A stretch of 64,000 bases of DNA. Origin: Pelecanus crispus. Lineage: Eukaryota > Chordata > Aves > Pelecaniformes > Pelecanidae. The translations under genes were made by a program, and so were the position numbers. Below, piece after piece: positions 1 to 13,911 of this stretch (position 1 is its first letter; each line of letters starts with the position of its first letter). The stretch spans positions 5,123,001-5,187,000 of the forward strand of contig NC_134662.1 in the NCBI RefSeq assembly GCF_030463565.1, read 5' to 3'. The notes below the pieces were generated by a model. That model ran no database searches and was not told the DNA's origin. It saw only the letters and a list, made by a program, of their open reading frames with translations.

Positions 1-189
1 CTTCCAGCCCCTGGACTAACCAGGACTCTGGTCATTTAATCAGTGCTCAGACCCCAGCACTAAGAGGTTTATTACACCAGAGGCTCCGAGCAAGAAGTGA
101 CCCAGAAAATGGGAATAAAGTCATCTGACCTTAAAAGAAAGTTCTGCATTTGTTCGTGGTGCTTGTACTTGCTTTCGTTAGGCACTTAC

Positions 190-306
190 ATCTCCTTCGG
201 CGTGACAGCCATTCGAGCACGGACCATATCCAAGGGGTAGGTTAACATGGCAGCCGTTGTGCCTGCCAGAGAGCCAGCAATGAATCGAGGAAAGGGTGTC
301 AGCGCT
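190..306 (-). CDS. SLC25A42: SLC25A42 coding exon 5 (residues 131-169)
   Basis: Encodes [20 protein letters not shown] and the second carrier signature [17 protein letters not shown]. The acceptor is TACTTTAG and the donor GTAAGTG. It is the last exon before the window edge. Confidence 0.95.
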
Positions 307-3300
307 CTAAAGTAAGGTGAGAGAAGAGACCAAACAGATCACCTGGAGATGGAAATACTACGTCGCTTTTGAGGATGGCTCTATTCTATCAGCTACTGAA
401 TCCCTTCCCTGCCTGTGTACTGAAGAGCGTCGGGTGGGTAGGGGTTGAAGCAGCTGTGGTTTGCCACAGCCATTCAAGACATAGGCTTAGAGAAATATCT
501 GTTGAGGACAGCAAGCCTGACTTGGGGTGTCTCAGACACTACGTGCCCAAGAGCAAGAGGCTCAGGCCATGCGCATGGCTCAGATAACAGCACAAGGCTG
601 GATCTTGTTGCTTCTCCTGCAAAGAAAAGCTCTTTGTTTTGCCTGCCCACTCTCAGCACAGGGAAGTGCTAACTCAATGTCTAGGCCACTTCTTGCTCAT
701 GCCTCTAGAAGACAGGGTCTTCCTCTCACAAAGCTCTCCCCTGTGCAAGACTAGAAGCCCAGCCCCTTGCTTAGCCCCCTCACACACCCTGTTCCGCGAA
801 GCCATCCTGAGAGGGGCCGGCACAACTCTGTACCAACAGAGCTTTCAACTCAGCAGGCCTGCACAAAGCAGAGAAATGTGCTTCCCTCCCTACAATCTAC
901 GGTCCCACAGACTGCTCCATCCTCCTCTGCAAGGATCAAAGCCACGCGGCATCTTACTTTCCCTGGAAGCCGTAGTAACTCCCCAGGAGCTGCTTGTACT
1001 CTTCGTGTGCGCAGAACTGAATGGCAGCGTAAGGGATCACACGGACCATGGTGGCTGAGTTCCCCCGCCAAAGACTCCAGAAGCCTTCATTGAGGTAGGT
1101 GCGATAAATCAGCCTGTAGGCTTCCTGCAGGCAACAGATCAAAGGTCAGACAGGGAGATCATTATAAGAGGGGGAAAAGGTGACCCTATAGCTTAACCTC
1201 TCCAAATCCTCCTTCTCACCCCAACCACAGTAAACTGATATCAGCTGTTTACGCTCGCAACCCTGACTCCAGAATAAGACAACTAAAACGTCTTGTCTGG
1301 GGAGACTGAATCAGATACATTAGAGCAAAAAAAGAACCGGAGTCAGGAAGGCAGAGTTTTACACTCAAGACATCTTCACTTTCCCTCCAAGGGCAAGGCA
1401 CAGAGCTGGATTGCTGTTTTCACAAACCATTTCTCAACCCAAATTAACCTTCTTGGTATAAGACAGAAAAATTTGGATGACACGTTATTAGCATGGCACA
1501 CATGGAACAGCTGTAATGCACATGCAACCAAACATTCAGCAAGCCATGACAGCAATCAGCTCCCAAATTCAAATTTCTTATATATGCTGAAACAACTCCA
1601 ACGGTGGCTGGGGGAAAGAAGGCACCCACTAGAGGAGAAGGTCTAAGAAAACAAAGCCCTGAGCAATGCCACAACATTTACTGTCATGTCACGGGTAGAA
1701 CCTGGACTATGAATGGGGCCCCTCTGTGCTAGGCACTGGACAAAAACATGAACATGAAAGAGCACTGTCCTAAAGAGTATTATAAACAATACTGTTTCCA
1801 GTCTTTCCCTCTGTGCTCTTTCACTATGAGTGCTGCTAATAAAACCCAAGCAAGAAAGTTAAATAAATACAAACAAAAGATGCTGTTAGGGCTATTACTA
1901 CCATTAATCAAACATTTCAGGTCAACAGGAGACAGACACATCACCTCACCTTGGCAGAAAATCTTTTTGAAGACACTAAAAAGAAAAAATGAGCATTAGG
2001 TCTTGCAATACATTTAGATGGATCAAATAAACCATACAGGTATTTTATCTAAGGGATAAAAATAGAAGCAAAAGAATTAATGCGAGAGAAAACAAAGATT
2101 CTTTGTAATAAACAAAGACTATCCACTGGTAAGTGCTCTCAAACTCTCTTTAGCACATAGGTTCATTTTTCCAACCACTGTTATGAAAACACTCAGTTTC
2201 TGTCACACTGCTTAAAGCACTAAAAATAAACGAATAGATTAAAAAAATTCTTAAAAAAAAAATCAAAACTGCACCGACCACTTATTTTAGTGGAGCATGT
2301 CCATGCACGGGTTCCAGCCTAATGCCAGAATCCAGCAAAGAACGGTCTGTTTAGTGAGGCTCCACGCAAGAATGGTTTCATCCTGGCAAAACTCAAATGA
2401 ACAATCAGTTTCTTTTCTTGCATCCATTCAGACTGACAGCATCTCTTTAACTATGTAATACACAAGGCATTTGGAAGCAAGATTTATTTGGCGTACAGCA
2501 GCTCTGTTTTGTAACATTCCTACAGCAGGAAGGAAACCCAGGCTAAAACCCGAACAGCAACGCTAATGAAACATGGTTCCAATTAAGTGTCTACTGCAGT
2601 TTCTTTCAAACTCCTTTGAGACTTGTAACCTCTCAAGTGTATCAAACAATCACATGCAAATACATTTTCACCACGCTGCTCCTTTATGCAATTCAACACT
2701 TTTTTTTTTTTTTTTTTAAAGAAATAAAAACACCTCAATAACCAATTGCAGCTGGCTCTGCAATGGAAGAGAGCTCTTTTCCCTCTCCCACAGGAAAATT
2801 CTTCAGTCTCTAGTTCAAGGGACAACCTTCCTACACTCACATGACCCAAAGGTGCTTTCCCTTTTCACAGACAGGGAAGAGGCCCCAGAGTAAAAACCTT
2901 TAGGAGAGCAAGAGACTAAGAAATACATTAAATGCTAAGAAATCGGTCAGAACAGGCAAGTTTTAATCATATCCTTTGCAGCGAGTTTAATGGGCCAAAC
3001 CAAACAGGTCTTCTTATAAATGTAGGCCTGTACAAATTAAAGGTGATTTATACGGACAGCTGTTGACTCACCCCAGTTCTGCAGTTTCCATCTCACCTCT
3101 GATCCTGACATTTCCAACCTTAGATGAACTACAGTGTTTGTTCTGGTGAGAAAGCACAGCACGTACTCATTGCTGCACGAGCATCTGGTCACAGACGCAA
3201 TCCCAGCCTGCAGCCGGCCCGGGCTTTAGCTCCCTGCAGCTTCAACTCCCTCATCTATATCCCCGCTATTCCAGACCTCAGCCCCTGCTACGCTGAGAAT

Positions 3301-5655
3301 TAAAATCATGTCAAATGAAAGTCAATTCCAAATTAAATCTCATCTAAGGATTAGATTAAACCTACCCAATTCATTTAATCCGGGATGTCAACCAGATTTA
3401 AAATTCTTGGCCTCACCACATGCCTACTGTATTAACAGTCTGCACTCTTCCCTTTGGGACAAATAGTGTAGCTGACAGTTCCTGCACTGAAACAGGGGAC
3501 CTGAACAGAGCCCATGATGGGCCCGAATCCCAAATCCCGCTAAATGCGTGAGAATTTTCTATTCCAATTAGATGAATTTCATTTTCAGTTCTGCACTTTA
3601 CAAGTTCCAAAAAGGGCTTTGTAATACAAAGCTAGGTACGCCAGCTTCAATGCCTCTTGCAGTACTTTTCGTCATTAACTTCAACTCTAACCAAAAGAAT
3701 TCAGCTGCAATACAACGCGACTCTCTGGAGAAAAGACCGCATACATTCGAGCAGGCGCAGCCTGGCATCCAGCCTTTAGCAAGAAACTCAAACAGCTCAA
3801 TTACCTCCCTCCAGCATCACCGCATCTCCTTATATTGCTCCTTTCCCCTCCCCACCTTATTTCTCTCAACTGAACAGACACAGAAACCCGGAGCATTACC
3901 AGTCATCCCCTCAAATGCTGCCTTTACAGCGTCTATTTACTCTGCACTCCAAAACTCCCCCTTATGTCACAGAACACGCGGCCGGCCAACGCTCATGAGC
4001 CACGGGCATCTGTCTCTAACCAGCATCTGCGCTGCACTGAAACAGCAAAACTCTTGCTGACTACCACGGGACTTGGATCCAATAGTAGGGGCCAGATGCA
4101 CGGCTGATTGACACCTGCAATAATCCTACCAAGAATCAAACAATAGGTTTTTAGGCTCAATCCACTGTGGTAACGTCACTACTGTGTCTGCGTCCTGCCA
4201 GGTCTCTGCAGACCGAAGGAGGGCAAAGCGCTGGAGAACAGGCTGGCTGAGCAGATCAGAGGAGCTGTTTTGGATTCTGCTAACAATAAAGTAAGAGCGT
4301 TTTGCAAAAGCCAACGGCACTGACCTTGAAACATGATTTTTGTCCTATCCAGTGGAGCTACTGCAGTTTTAGCAACAGCACCAGCTAGTGCACCAGACAT
4401 CAGGGAGTTGAGTACTTTCTTCTTCTCCTGGTTACCCTGGAACAAAGCATCGTTCAGGAAGACACAGTCAATCCTAAGCAAAAGTTGTAGTATTTTACCT
4501 TTGCTGCAGCATTTACCCGCTCATAAGGACTTGGGTCAAAATTCTCTTCAAAGTTTCAAGTACAGTAAATTCCTGGTCAGATCATGAAGAACAAAGATTA
4601 GACTTGTCTGCCAAGATGCAAAGTTCCACGGTCTGCCACCTCTCACATGAGCCGTTTTCTCTCTATTAAGATTTTTAAAAGCTAAGCCACTACCTCCTCG
4701 TGATTTAGCCGTGTACAGAAGGTAAGTTTCTTTCTTGCCCTTCCAGTAACACACAAGCCCTATTTCCACAATGTTCCCAAGATCCTAAGAATAAACCAAG
4801 ACAGGTTTCCTACTATGATAAATGGAATGGAAGTGTTTTTGTTATTGACATTCCTGCCACAGCTCATGTTTATAAAGCAGCTATCTTCTTGTAACACATG
4901 GGCAGAAAGCAAACAAGTGACTTGAAATCTAACACCGTGAAGGTTACGGACTGAAAGACAAGTCAAGACAAGGCTTAAGAATGTTAACTTTTGATATGCT
5001 TTGTGTTTTCATGAAGAAGAGGAGTTAACATTTTTCTTTTTTCAGAATGTTTCACAGCTAAAAAGTTAATGTTTGTTACCAAAATACATGGTTCAGTTCA
5101 ATTTTCCATTCCAATCTTTGCCTGCCTGGTGCTAAATGCCAAGGGCAGCCATGCAAAGGCAGCGCTGTGTGAACTTCAGCCTGAGTTTCAGTCTAAATCA
5201 GACCAAGGTTCAGCATCTCTTCCAGCATTTCTAGCAGAAGTCTAGTAACAACAGCAAGAGCAGGGAAACCAAGACTTAGGGCGCTCTTCCCAGCTCTGCC
5301 ACTAAAGACATAACAAGACATAACCTTGAACAAGGAACACAGCCCTGCCTGCCTGTCAGCTGTGAGCGATGCCCAGCATCTGCCCCGAGGGCTGGAACTG
5401 CTTGGCTATCCTCAGATAAAGCAGAAGTTGCACATTACGTGGCTTGCACATACACTGCAACTCCTTCAGGACTCTGCAGCTCAAATCGCATTGAGATGAC
5501 TCCTTCGGAGAGCAGCCACGCAGCTCTTCTCTCAAACCCACTGCATATACCCAACAGTCTCCTGCTCTTACCTCTGACGGAAGATGGGTTGATGTAATCG
5601 GCTCCACATCCTGCCGTTCGAAATCCACTTGACCTTCTCTCACACCATTACCCAT
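190..5655 (-). CDS. SLC25A42: SLC25A42, mitochondrial coenzyme A carrier (5' part, 169 residues in window)
   Basis: This is a member of the mitochondrial carrier family. The family member SLC25A42 exchanges CoA and PAP for adenine nucleotides across the inner membrane (known for the family). Five coding exons chain in phase on the minus strand: 5655-5572, 4436-4325, 1975-1950, 1124-958 and 306-190. They encode residues 1-169; the rest lies left of the window. The protein opens MGNGVREGQ, very close to human. The first carrier signature PLDRTK is at residues 56-61, followed by the [11 protein letters not shown] block at 86-96. The second signature PLDMVR is at 154-159, at the start of repeat 2. 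The chosen ATG has G at -3 and G at +4. No frameshift or missing signature residue is seen. The next gene, ARMC6, lies upstream in the same orientation, as in human. Confidence 0.95.
958..1124 (-). CDS. SLC25A42: SLC25A42 coding exon 4 (residues 75-130)
   Basis: Encodes [15 protein letters not shown] through SYYGFQGK: the matrix loop and second helix of carrier repeat 1. The acceptor is CCTGCAG and the donor GTAAGAT. It ends in phase 2. Confidence 0.95.
1950..1975 (-). CDS. SLC25A42: SLC25A42 26-nt microexon (residues 66-74)
   Basis: Encodes VSSKRFSAK, which matches the human protein between the PLDRTKI.FQ block and EAFR. It is flanked by CTTTTTAG and GTGAGG. It restores the frame between the phase-1 exon upstream and the phase-0 exon downstream. 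Confidence 0.93.
4325..4436 (-). CDS. SLC25A42: SLC25A42 coding exon 2 (residues 29-65)
   Basis: Encodes the first transmembrane helix region ([16 protein letters not shown]) and the PLDRTK carrier signature. The acceptor is TTCCAG and the donor GTCAGT. The exon ends in phase 1. Confidence 0.95.
5225..5335 (+). mobile_element. MIR-like remnant in SLC25A42 intron
   Basis: CCCAGCTCTGCCACTAAAG, followed by a CCTTGAACAAGG-type segment, recalls the MIR left part. It is short and degenerate. Confidence 0.33.
5572..5655 (-). CDS. SLC25A42: SLC25A42 first coding exon (residues 1-28)
   Basis: Encodes [15 protein letters not shown] through LPSE. The donor GTAAGAG follows GAG, phase 0. The exon probably begins with 5' UTR at about 5694, after an acceptor reading ATTTAG, but that boundary is less certain. 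Confidence 0.93.
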
Positions 5656-8600
5656 ACCAGTTGCACTTACAAGTGGGCAGAAGAGCTACGGCTCCTAAAT
5701 CGAGAACAAGAACAAAGCAAGAGTTAGTGTCAAAAGTAGGAAATATGCAGGTAATAAAAAGCTTGTACAGGAAGGAAGAGCGACCTACTCCCAGGGCCAT
5801 TTTCAGTAGGAAAATCCCAAGCTCCCAGCTGAGGAGCACTTCCAGGATCCTAGCACCATTTCCTTCCTTTAAGGTGCAAGTGTATGTGTGTGGGGGCACT
5901 TTGGTGCTACGTAAACACTCTGTCAATCACATTCACCCTTTTCAGCCCACAAGGAACTCAGCTGCAAGTTACAACATCAAAATATCCATGGTTTCTAGAG
6001 AGAAGAGTCAGATCCTGCTCTGTCCTCTTCCATCGCTTACAGCGAGGATTTTGGTTGCTGCTCAGTCTGGCTGCTGAGCACCTAGATATTGGAGAAGGCA
6101 TATAGAAATTTAAAACCCAGGCCTGGAAAATGGAAAAAATAGTCACAGCAGTAAGTCTCAAAAGCCTGCCATAAGCAATTGGAGGTTATTTTAGGAAAGA
6201 GCGAGATCCAATGCCTCACACGTGCCACAAAGGCTATTTTGATGATGCTAGCGGTTTGACTGAAAGCAGCACATCAGTGATTTCAGAACTCCCCTTCTTC
6301 ACAGTTGCAACGCACATGTGCTTGTAGCTAGTGAATCGGTGCAGTTTGCGCAGATGTTTCTTGCTGTGATACACGTTCTCACTTGCCTCATGGAAGGCAA
6401 GGTCAGTTTAACCTTAGCTGCAGAGTATAAATGCAGAGATAATGCTTTAAATAGAAGCTATCGCTTTAGCATCTAACTTTCTAATATTTCTGCTTTTTAG
6501 GATGCAGTTCTTTCATCCTTAAATATGCAGAAATGAGAGCGCTGAAGTTTGAAAAACTTGAGTTAGCATGGAAAGGTGGCCTCTGAGTTCTGAATCTATT
6601 CACAAGTGGGGTGTGTAACTACAGAGATCAGTTTTCTAAGCAACAAGCCTGCTCAAATAGCTACATTTCCATTCTGTTCGCTTCCCTTCAAGGAATGTGA
6701 TATTAGGAAACCTGATTTCCCCAAATTGCTCCCCAGTTCTGCAACAGCCTTCTCACGTGTCCTCCAGCGAGTTACTTCACCCCTGCCCAGCTCTGATGCC
6801 TAGGAAACCTCAGGCAAAACAGCTTGCTTACTTGGAAACGCCGTCTTAAGACTATTTTTCTTTCCCTTTTTAACAATCTCTAGATATTATATGCTTGTCA
6901 GCACCTTTCATACTTGCTGACCTATTTTTTTTTCCCCACATGGCTCTCATAAATTAGTGCCAGACTTCACTTTCAAAACCCCTTGGTTGCAGCAGAGATA
7001 TTAACACAAAGCCAGAGACAGATCAGCTTTGTCCGTATTCGTGCATGCCCAATTTGTGATGATGAAGCTACGCGTGACCCGCGCACTCAGTCCAAGGGAG
7101 GACAAACACACCTGGGTGCCTTTAATGCCAGACAGCACTTGCTAGAGCTTTGGGAAGACACGTATCAATGTGTTTACAACTCCTGAGGGTGTGTTTGGAA
7201 AGAGGAGATCGCAGGATGCTGCTCAGAGAGCAATAACTCAAAATTTTAATGAAAGATAACATCTGATAGTCCAAAGCACGACCTAAACAGCATCAACGTT
7301 TGCACTTGGGAAGTTCTATCGTGGAAGCGTGGTCACATCAGACCACGTGAACAAAAACTCCCGTAAGGATCAAGACCAAAGGTGATTCATAACACAGAGC
7401 AGGGCGTTTCATTAAATGGTTTTGAAGAACAGAGACCATTGATTATTTCTAATTACTCTCTGTAGTTACCTCCTTTCCTTCTTATCTCACGTACCTGGAA
7501 AATGTATTGTATAACAATGCCTTTCAGCAAAAGCATGAAAGAAATCACAGGTAGAGATATTATCCCTAGCTATCTCAAATAAAGAAATGTAGGTCACAAT
7601 ATCAGATTTCTCTCTACCAAAAATAAGCTCACAAAAATAGAAATCATGCTAAAGAGCTTAGAAATGCAATATGCCACTTTATTTTAAAACATGGTTTTGA
7701 AAGATGATTGAGAAAGAGATGACTAAAAGGAAATTATAAATACTAAACTGATGTTATTAAGCCTGGACTTATTTTAGAACATGCACATGCATAAAGATGA
7801 TATCCATTTACTCAACAATATTCTCTTTGGTCCTATTCAGAAACGTTCTTTATTTATTTTTAGTGCCCAATGCCCTGATCTTACAAACACCTGTCTATAT
7901 GCTCAATTTTACATATTAAAACTACCCACATGCTCTACATAAATATAGGCCCTAAACTTGCAGAGGCTTAAATGTAAAAATAGCATTTATTATTTTTATT
8001 CACATTTGCTCTCTCCAAAGCAATGAAGCTTTATTTTTTTTTCCGAGTTGGGCTGGATTCCGATGCTGGTGAGTTATTAACTGAATTCTGGCTGTTATGG
8101 CCAATAATGCACACAGGAGCCACAGGGAACAAAGCTTTGCTTTAAAGTTTCAGTGTGAATTTGTAGTGCCTGGCCATTAGAAGCCAGACATGATTTTGCA
8201 TATATAGCAATCTGACTCACTCATCGAGTAATCCACTGAAACCCAACATGGAGCAGCTGGTTATTTTTTAAATCCGTGCATTTTGTACAGCCCCAATAAC
8301 AGTCATTACTTATGTTCACAAAGGCACAGAAAACAAGCAAAAAATAGCTGCGGATTAGATTTTTTTTTTTTTTTTTTAATAACACACTTCCGTGTTATTT
8401 ATATTGTAGTTACACGGGTCCTTGTCACACATCTGGATCCAGACTCCTCAGTACTACATGCTGTGGAGCAAACCATTTCCCTAAGAGAATATATAATCAG
8501 AAAGCAAAACTGCTGGCGCAGGCGAGTTCAAAAGGTAAAGAGGTTTAATGAGTAACATACGCTGTGCTTTTACAACAAATTTCATGATAGTTTATTGAAA

Positions 8601-10722
8601 GTACAAAGCACTTACTCGGGCATCCAGTTTCAACTCCATCAGAAAACACAGCCTGTAAGTTAGCCGTGCTAACTCGGAGTCACAGATTAAAGTTATTCAC
8701 CAAGTTGCACAACGGGGAAGCTCAGGCCCTTCGCTTCTGGCAGCGGCATCTCGGACAAACCGATGAACTCGGCTGCAATGGTCTGCTTTGCGATGGTCCC
8801 CTGAGCCCTGGGACTCTTTCTAGGTATCCTGCCCGTGTTCCAGCAATTGCAGAAACATCTGTGCGCTAAAGCAAGCTGCATTCCCTGCATACCAGGAGAT
8901 GCACGGAATATGCTCTGCACATTAAAAACTAGAGCATTGTTAGTCTGTCCTCTCCATTCTCCCAGCTCTCTCTAGCGGCACTTAATGAATACCTGAGCAA
9001 GTTCAATCAAGCTGTCAAATTGACTCTCTGACAAGTTAGACGTTCTGCTTTTCTTGGTGGTGATTTTGATTAAAAGGACAGGCGAGACAGACTCAAGTTA
9101 TTCAGATGATAAAAGCAACCCACCAGGAAGACTGTCTTACAGGCAGGTGCCAGTTCATTGCCCAAAGCGGGGTGGGGGTTCAGAGAAAAAAAACCAGCTC
9201 TAGCTGTCCAAGGCACTTGTGAATCCAATCGTGATGCTGTATTTCAGCTATTTCATTTGAACATATTTTAAATTACACAGTCTTAAGATAATTAGTTCCT
9301 CAGCACAAGAGCCAATAAGTTTCAGAGACCAGCATCACAACTAAGAAATAAGCGCAAATTCTCCAGTTAGGGTGCGTGCAATTAAAATCACATTGCTAAA
9401 TTAAAGGCTGGCAGATTATTACTCAGTTCCATATTTCAAAATTAAACCTTATTTAAAAGTTTGACTTCACATCATTATGGCACGACCTGCCTGAAATTCC
9501 TCCTTTGTGCATTTTTCCAGCTACGCGCAGGCAGGAGCAGCGGGAAGGAGGGAAGTCCGTCAGAAATCACACTGCCCACCCTCTCCAAGCTTCACCAACA
9601 TCCCAACCACTCCCGTTGTGCCAACACCCAGGCAGACCTGAAACTACCTGCTAATAGAAAAATACCTTAACTACAAAAGCAGACCTAGTCATTACAGTTT
9701 TCACATTACTACATAGTCAGAAAACAGGAGAAGCCCGGGCATCCAGCCCAGAGACTGGCTTGCAACGTGTCATTGCTGAAAAACAAGTTTGTCTGATGCT
9801 CTCCAGTGGAATTTAGACCTGTCACAAAACACTAAAATTTCTGAAAGAATGTCATCTATCCAGCAAGAACAGCAGATACACTGCAAAGCAAACAGTCAGC
9901 ACCACCAGCTATCTGAATCTAGCGGCAGCTATTTGATAAGAAATGTTTGCTTTTTCCTCAAACAACCCCTGTAGTAATTATTAAAAGTAGTTTAGAGCCC
10001 TGGACATGGGAGTGTCCTGACAGACAGGCAATGGCAAAACCACATAGTTTCAGCAGGCAGGAGCTGCTATGACTTGATGCCCACAAAACGCACAGTATCC
10101 ATACAATAAGGCAGAAGAATGCCAGTCCTGCTATCGGCTTCTCTCTAATCGTTGGCAAAACCAAGGATGGATAACTGCTTCTGAGGAGACAAAACAACGT
10201 GCATACAGGAACTCAGAACACTTTTTCATTCAAGAATTGGGAGCCATGTACAGGACCTACCATACTTACAGCTCGCAGACATTACTGTTACGCAAACTTG
10301 GATGAAGTCACAGTTCACCTCTGGCACAGAATTTCGATTTCATTCAGGTAAAGTCACTTGTATAACTCCATTCAGATATGTCAGCTTCCCTTCATTACTC
10401 AACTCCACTCCAGTTCCTAATTCGTCTTTTTTTTTTTATTATTATGTTGTTAACATCACTAATGAAAGCGTATAATTAAATTAGGAAAAAAGAAAGCTGA
10501 GAGAGTTCCTGCAGAAATTTTCACACATTTTCCCAGGCAGGCTGAAGTTAAACAGTACCCAGGGAAGTTGCTCAATTAGGTTTCCTTCAATTGTTATTGC
10601 TAAACTGAGCAATTGAGCCTGACAGAGAAAGAGATGTGGTAAGAGCTGAGATTACTGCAGCCTTACATTCACCCTTGGAGCAAAAAAATCACAGAAAAAA
10701 AGGGCTGAAACACTCAGAACAG

Positions 10723-10780
10723 GGGGATGGACTATAACTAGATGGCCCCTTGAGGTCCATCTTTGCCTTCCAGTTTGATT
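10723..10780 (+). mobile_element. CR1-like LINE 3'-end remnant
   Basis: GGATGGACTATAACTAGATG, then CCTTGAGGTCCATCTTTGCC, resembles the conserved 3' end of sauropsid CR1 elements (GGATGGACT...GAGGTCC...TCCA). The match is partial and was judged from memory of the consensus pattern. Confidence 0.4.
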
Positions 10781-13700
10781 AAGCCATTAAAAATCAAAAC
10801 CAGATATGCCCTGCAGACTCAACTTTCTTCAGTCATACTAATCTTTCAGTTGCATACAAATCTGATCCCAAAACATTAGCTATGAATAGTCCATCGCATT
10901 TCTTCCATTAAAGGTCTGTACAGAAACTGTCAGCATGATTTTAAAGAATCATCGACTAAAAGACTCACTAAATTACAATATCTGGAAGAGTTTCATTTTT
11001 TTTACATGCTTTCTTAGCTCCAAAGTACAAAATAAGCGTTCCTCCTGCCTCCCTCAGCCAGAGGGAGACTCAAGTCTGCCAATAAAGCTGAGGATAACGA
11101 TCCCAATTCTTTGCATGGCTTTAGATTACCTGACTTGAATTAAGCCAGTTGTTGAACACTGAGAAATGGTTAAATCTAAACCTCTGCTAGCAAAGCCAGC
11201 TGTATTATTCAGAGGAGTCCAGGAGACTCGCATTTTGAACTAAGCTTGGAAGGCAGGCATGAGCCACAGAACAGAGAAAATCTTGGCAAGAAAAAACAGT
11301 GCTTCATTCTTCAGTTGCTAAAAGACGACTGTTGCTGGGATCACCTCAACTATGCTTTCCACAGCCAGAAACTGAAGACCAGTTCTTATCTGCAAGACAG
11401 ATAACAGCTTTATCCGAGGGAGGACGGAGCACTTCATCAAGCGGACGGAATCACAGGGGCCTTCTGCTGAGCCCCCTCCGTCTGTCAGCCAGCCATCACC
11501 TTCCTTCGGGAGCAAAGGCAGAAAACCAACCACCCACCCACACAAAACCCCGAGCATCCTCCCAGCTTGAATACTCCTCTCAAAAATTCCGTCTCAAAGG
11601 TAATGTCATAAAGAAATGACAATAAAGTCTTATATATGACCTCTCGGTCAGCCCATGCAAATACAAGCTTTCCTGTGCACGGATCCTAGATATATTCACC
11701 TGAATGTCACCGCAGGCACGCACGAGGTCCCAAAGCGACAGAACCCAGCACAGATGAAATTTCTGAACTCAAGCTGAGATTATTTGGAATACAAGCAACC
11801 CCCAGTCAATACGTGAGCAATCTTTGCCAGGAACTATTTCAACACAATAACGGATAATTACAATCTCTGCTCTAAAACCCCAGCAGTTTAAATTGCCTGT
11901 GAAAAAAAAAGGAAAATAAAGAACTAAAAATCTTCCATCATTAAGCAGAACGACCCACAAGCATGCCAAGCAGGTGTCATTTCCTAACAGCAATGCTTTC
12001 CACATTGACTGTACGTAGTCATGCTAGATCGCAAGTTACCCACCCCGCTGTCCGCTGTACTCGCTCCAAATCGTACAAAAAGTAATGCAAAGTTAAGCAT
12101 TAACTCTGCTTAGCCAAAGCATTGCAGATTTCAATTAACTTTGATTATCTTATGGTAACTCGGGCCTAGCAGCACTAACACGACACAGACACGTTTCACC
12201 ATTAACTGCACAACAGCAAGGAGTAGCAAGCAAGTAACTAGAGAGCAAAGAATTTCTCCAACACTCATTTATTTTGTGACCTGGAGTAAGCTGTTCGCAT
12301 TTCCATTCACCTTTCCATACAACACAAAAAGTAATCTCCCTTCGTAAGCTGCCAGGAATGCTTATATATCACCTGGAAAATGGAGAACAGCACTGCAGTG
12401 CTAAGTACTGGTATCAGTTTCACGTAAGGAAGCTACAAACCTGAATGCATCTTCCTACAATTAGCAGCAAAGTTGCTAGAAGAAAATTATTCCTGGTTCC
12501 TGAGCTTTTTTCTGACAGCAAACCTGTCCAACCTGTACCAAGCCCATCTGCTTCACTGGGTAACCATGCACTTGAGACTGCCTTGGTGCTCCCCTTATGT
12601 TTTATGCAACCTCTTGAAGCAAAGTTTAAGACACCAGATACACCCGAAACGCGCTTACAGCGGGGCCTGCCCAAGTCCGTGTACTAGCTACAGTTGCAGG
12701 TCAAGCAAAAAGAAATTATTGCAGCTCCTGACTCATACTGCTGTGCTATCAAGAGCTAAAATTCCCCTGCCTGAAGCAATCATTGGGGCCAGAGAGTTCC
12801 TGCTGAAATCCAGCATCACGGACAGTCCCAGTCCCCCCCTCCACGGCAGCTCTCCTCAAGACCAAGATTCAGAGGTCCTAAACAATGATTTTGACTTGCT
12901 GGGGGAAAGGAAAATAAGTGTTGAGTATCCACAGTTGCAGGAGGATGTAAAGAAGCTCAGAGTTACCTAGAATCCGGCCCTGGTGTTTTAGACACCCAAT
13001 CACATGATTATTTTTAAATCTATTCACTTACGGGTTGTTGGTATGATTATACCAACCCTCTGGTACCCTTATTGCACAGTCTCTCTTCCCTCAGCTGTTT
13101 TCCAACACCTACAGACATCTTTTCTGTTCCTTTACACACACACCCTTCTCCCAAACTAGAGTTATTTAAAAACCAGAATGTTTTCAAAACACTCTAAATT
13201 CATCAAACCACAGAAAAACATCGGAGCACACAACCCCCAGAAAAAGCTTTGCAGTTAATGTGACCATGAAGCGTAAGAATCCAACACAAAAAAAGAGCCA
13301 AGTGACAGCAGACTCCAAGCCCACTCCACGCAGTTTGCTAAATCAACAGCCAACAGGAAAAACACAGTCAACAAACGCAAACACATCTTCAACTCCTCCA
13401 AACTTCAGGGGAGCGCGGGTTTAAGGTCGACGCAGCAACTGCAGCACCAACTGCTACACCCGCGGTGCAGCGAGTTACACGTTTGCACGCAGCAGAGGTG
13501 GAACAGCGTTTGTTAACCCTGCACAACCATTTCCAGCATTCTCCACGTGTCTTTTTATGTTGCAATCTAAACCCAATCCGAGACGCTTCTTCCAATTCCA
13601 CATCTGAAGGCAGAGCAGGAAAGTCACCCCTGCTCTGCAACTTTTTGCTTACGCTGAAGTCGGATAGAAGCAGAAGACATCGAGAGCTGCGTCTACTGTC

Positions 13701-13911
13701 CTCCGTGCCCTCTGGCATCTGCCCCTCAGCAGAGAAACACAAGCTCGCCTTACTCCCAGGTTCACATCCACTTAAAAAAACAAAAAAAAATCACATCTTG
13801 CACCTAAGTGTGCAACTGGAGACGCACGCTCATCCCTGCCTGCTTCCATGGCAAGGCTTTGAAGGGGAGAGGAGCCTGAAGCGCCTGACCCGGACACCCA
13901 CACCACAGCCG

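Noticed and set aside
3572-4060. 162-codon plus-strand open frame opposite SLC25A42
   Set aside because: It lies in an SLC25A42 intron, has no recognisable domain, and no splice-chained neighbour exon extends it.
12473-12970. 165-codon plus-strand open frame
   Set aside because: It is inside SLC25A42 intron 1 with random-looking composition. A shifted open frame overlaps it on the same strand, and no motif is seen.
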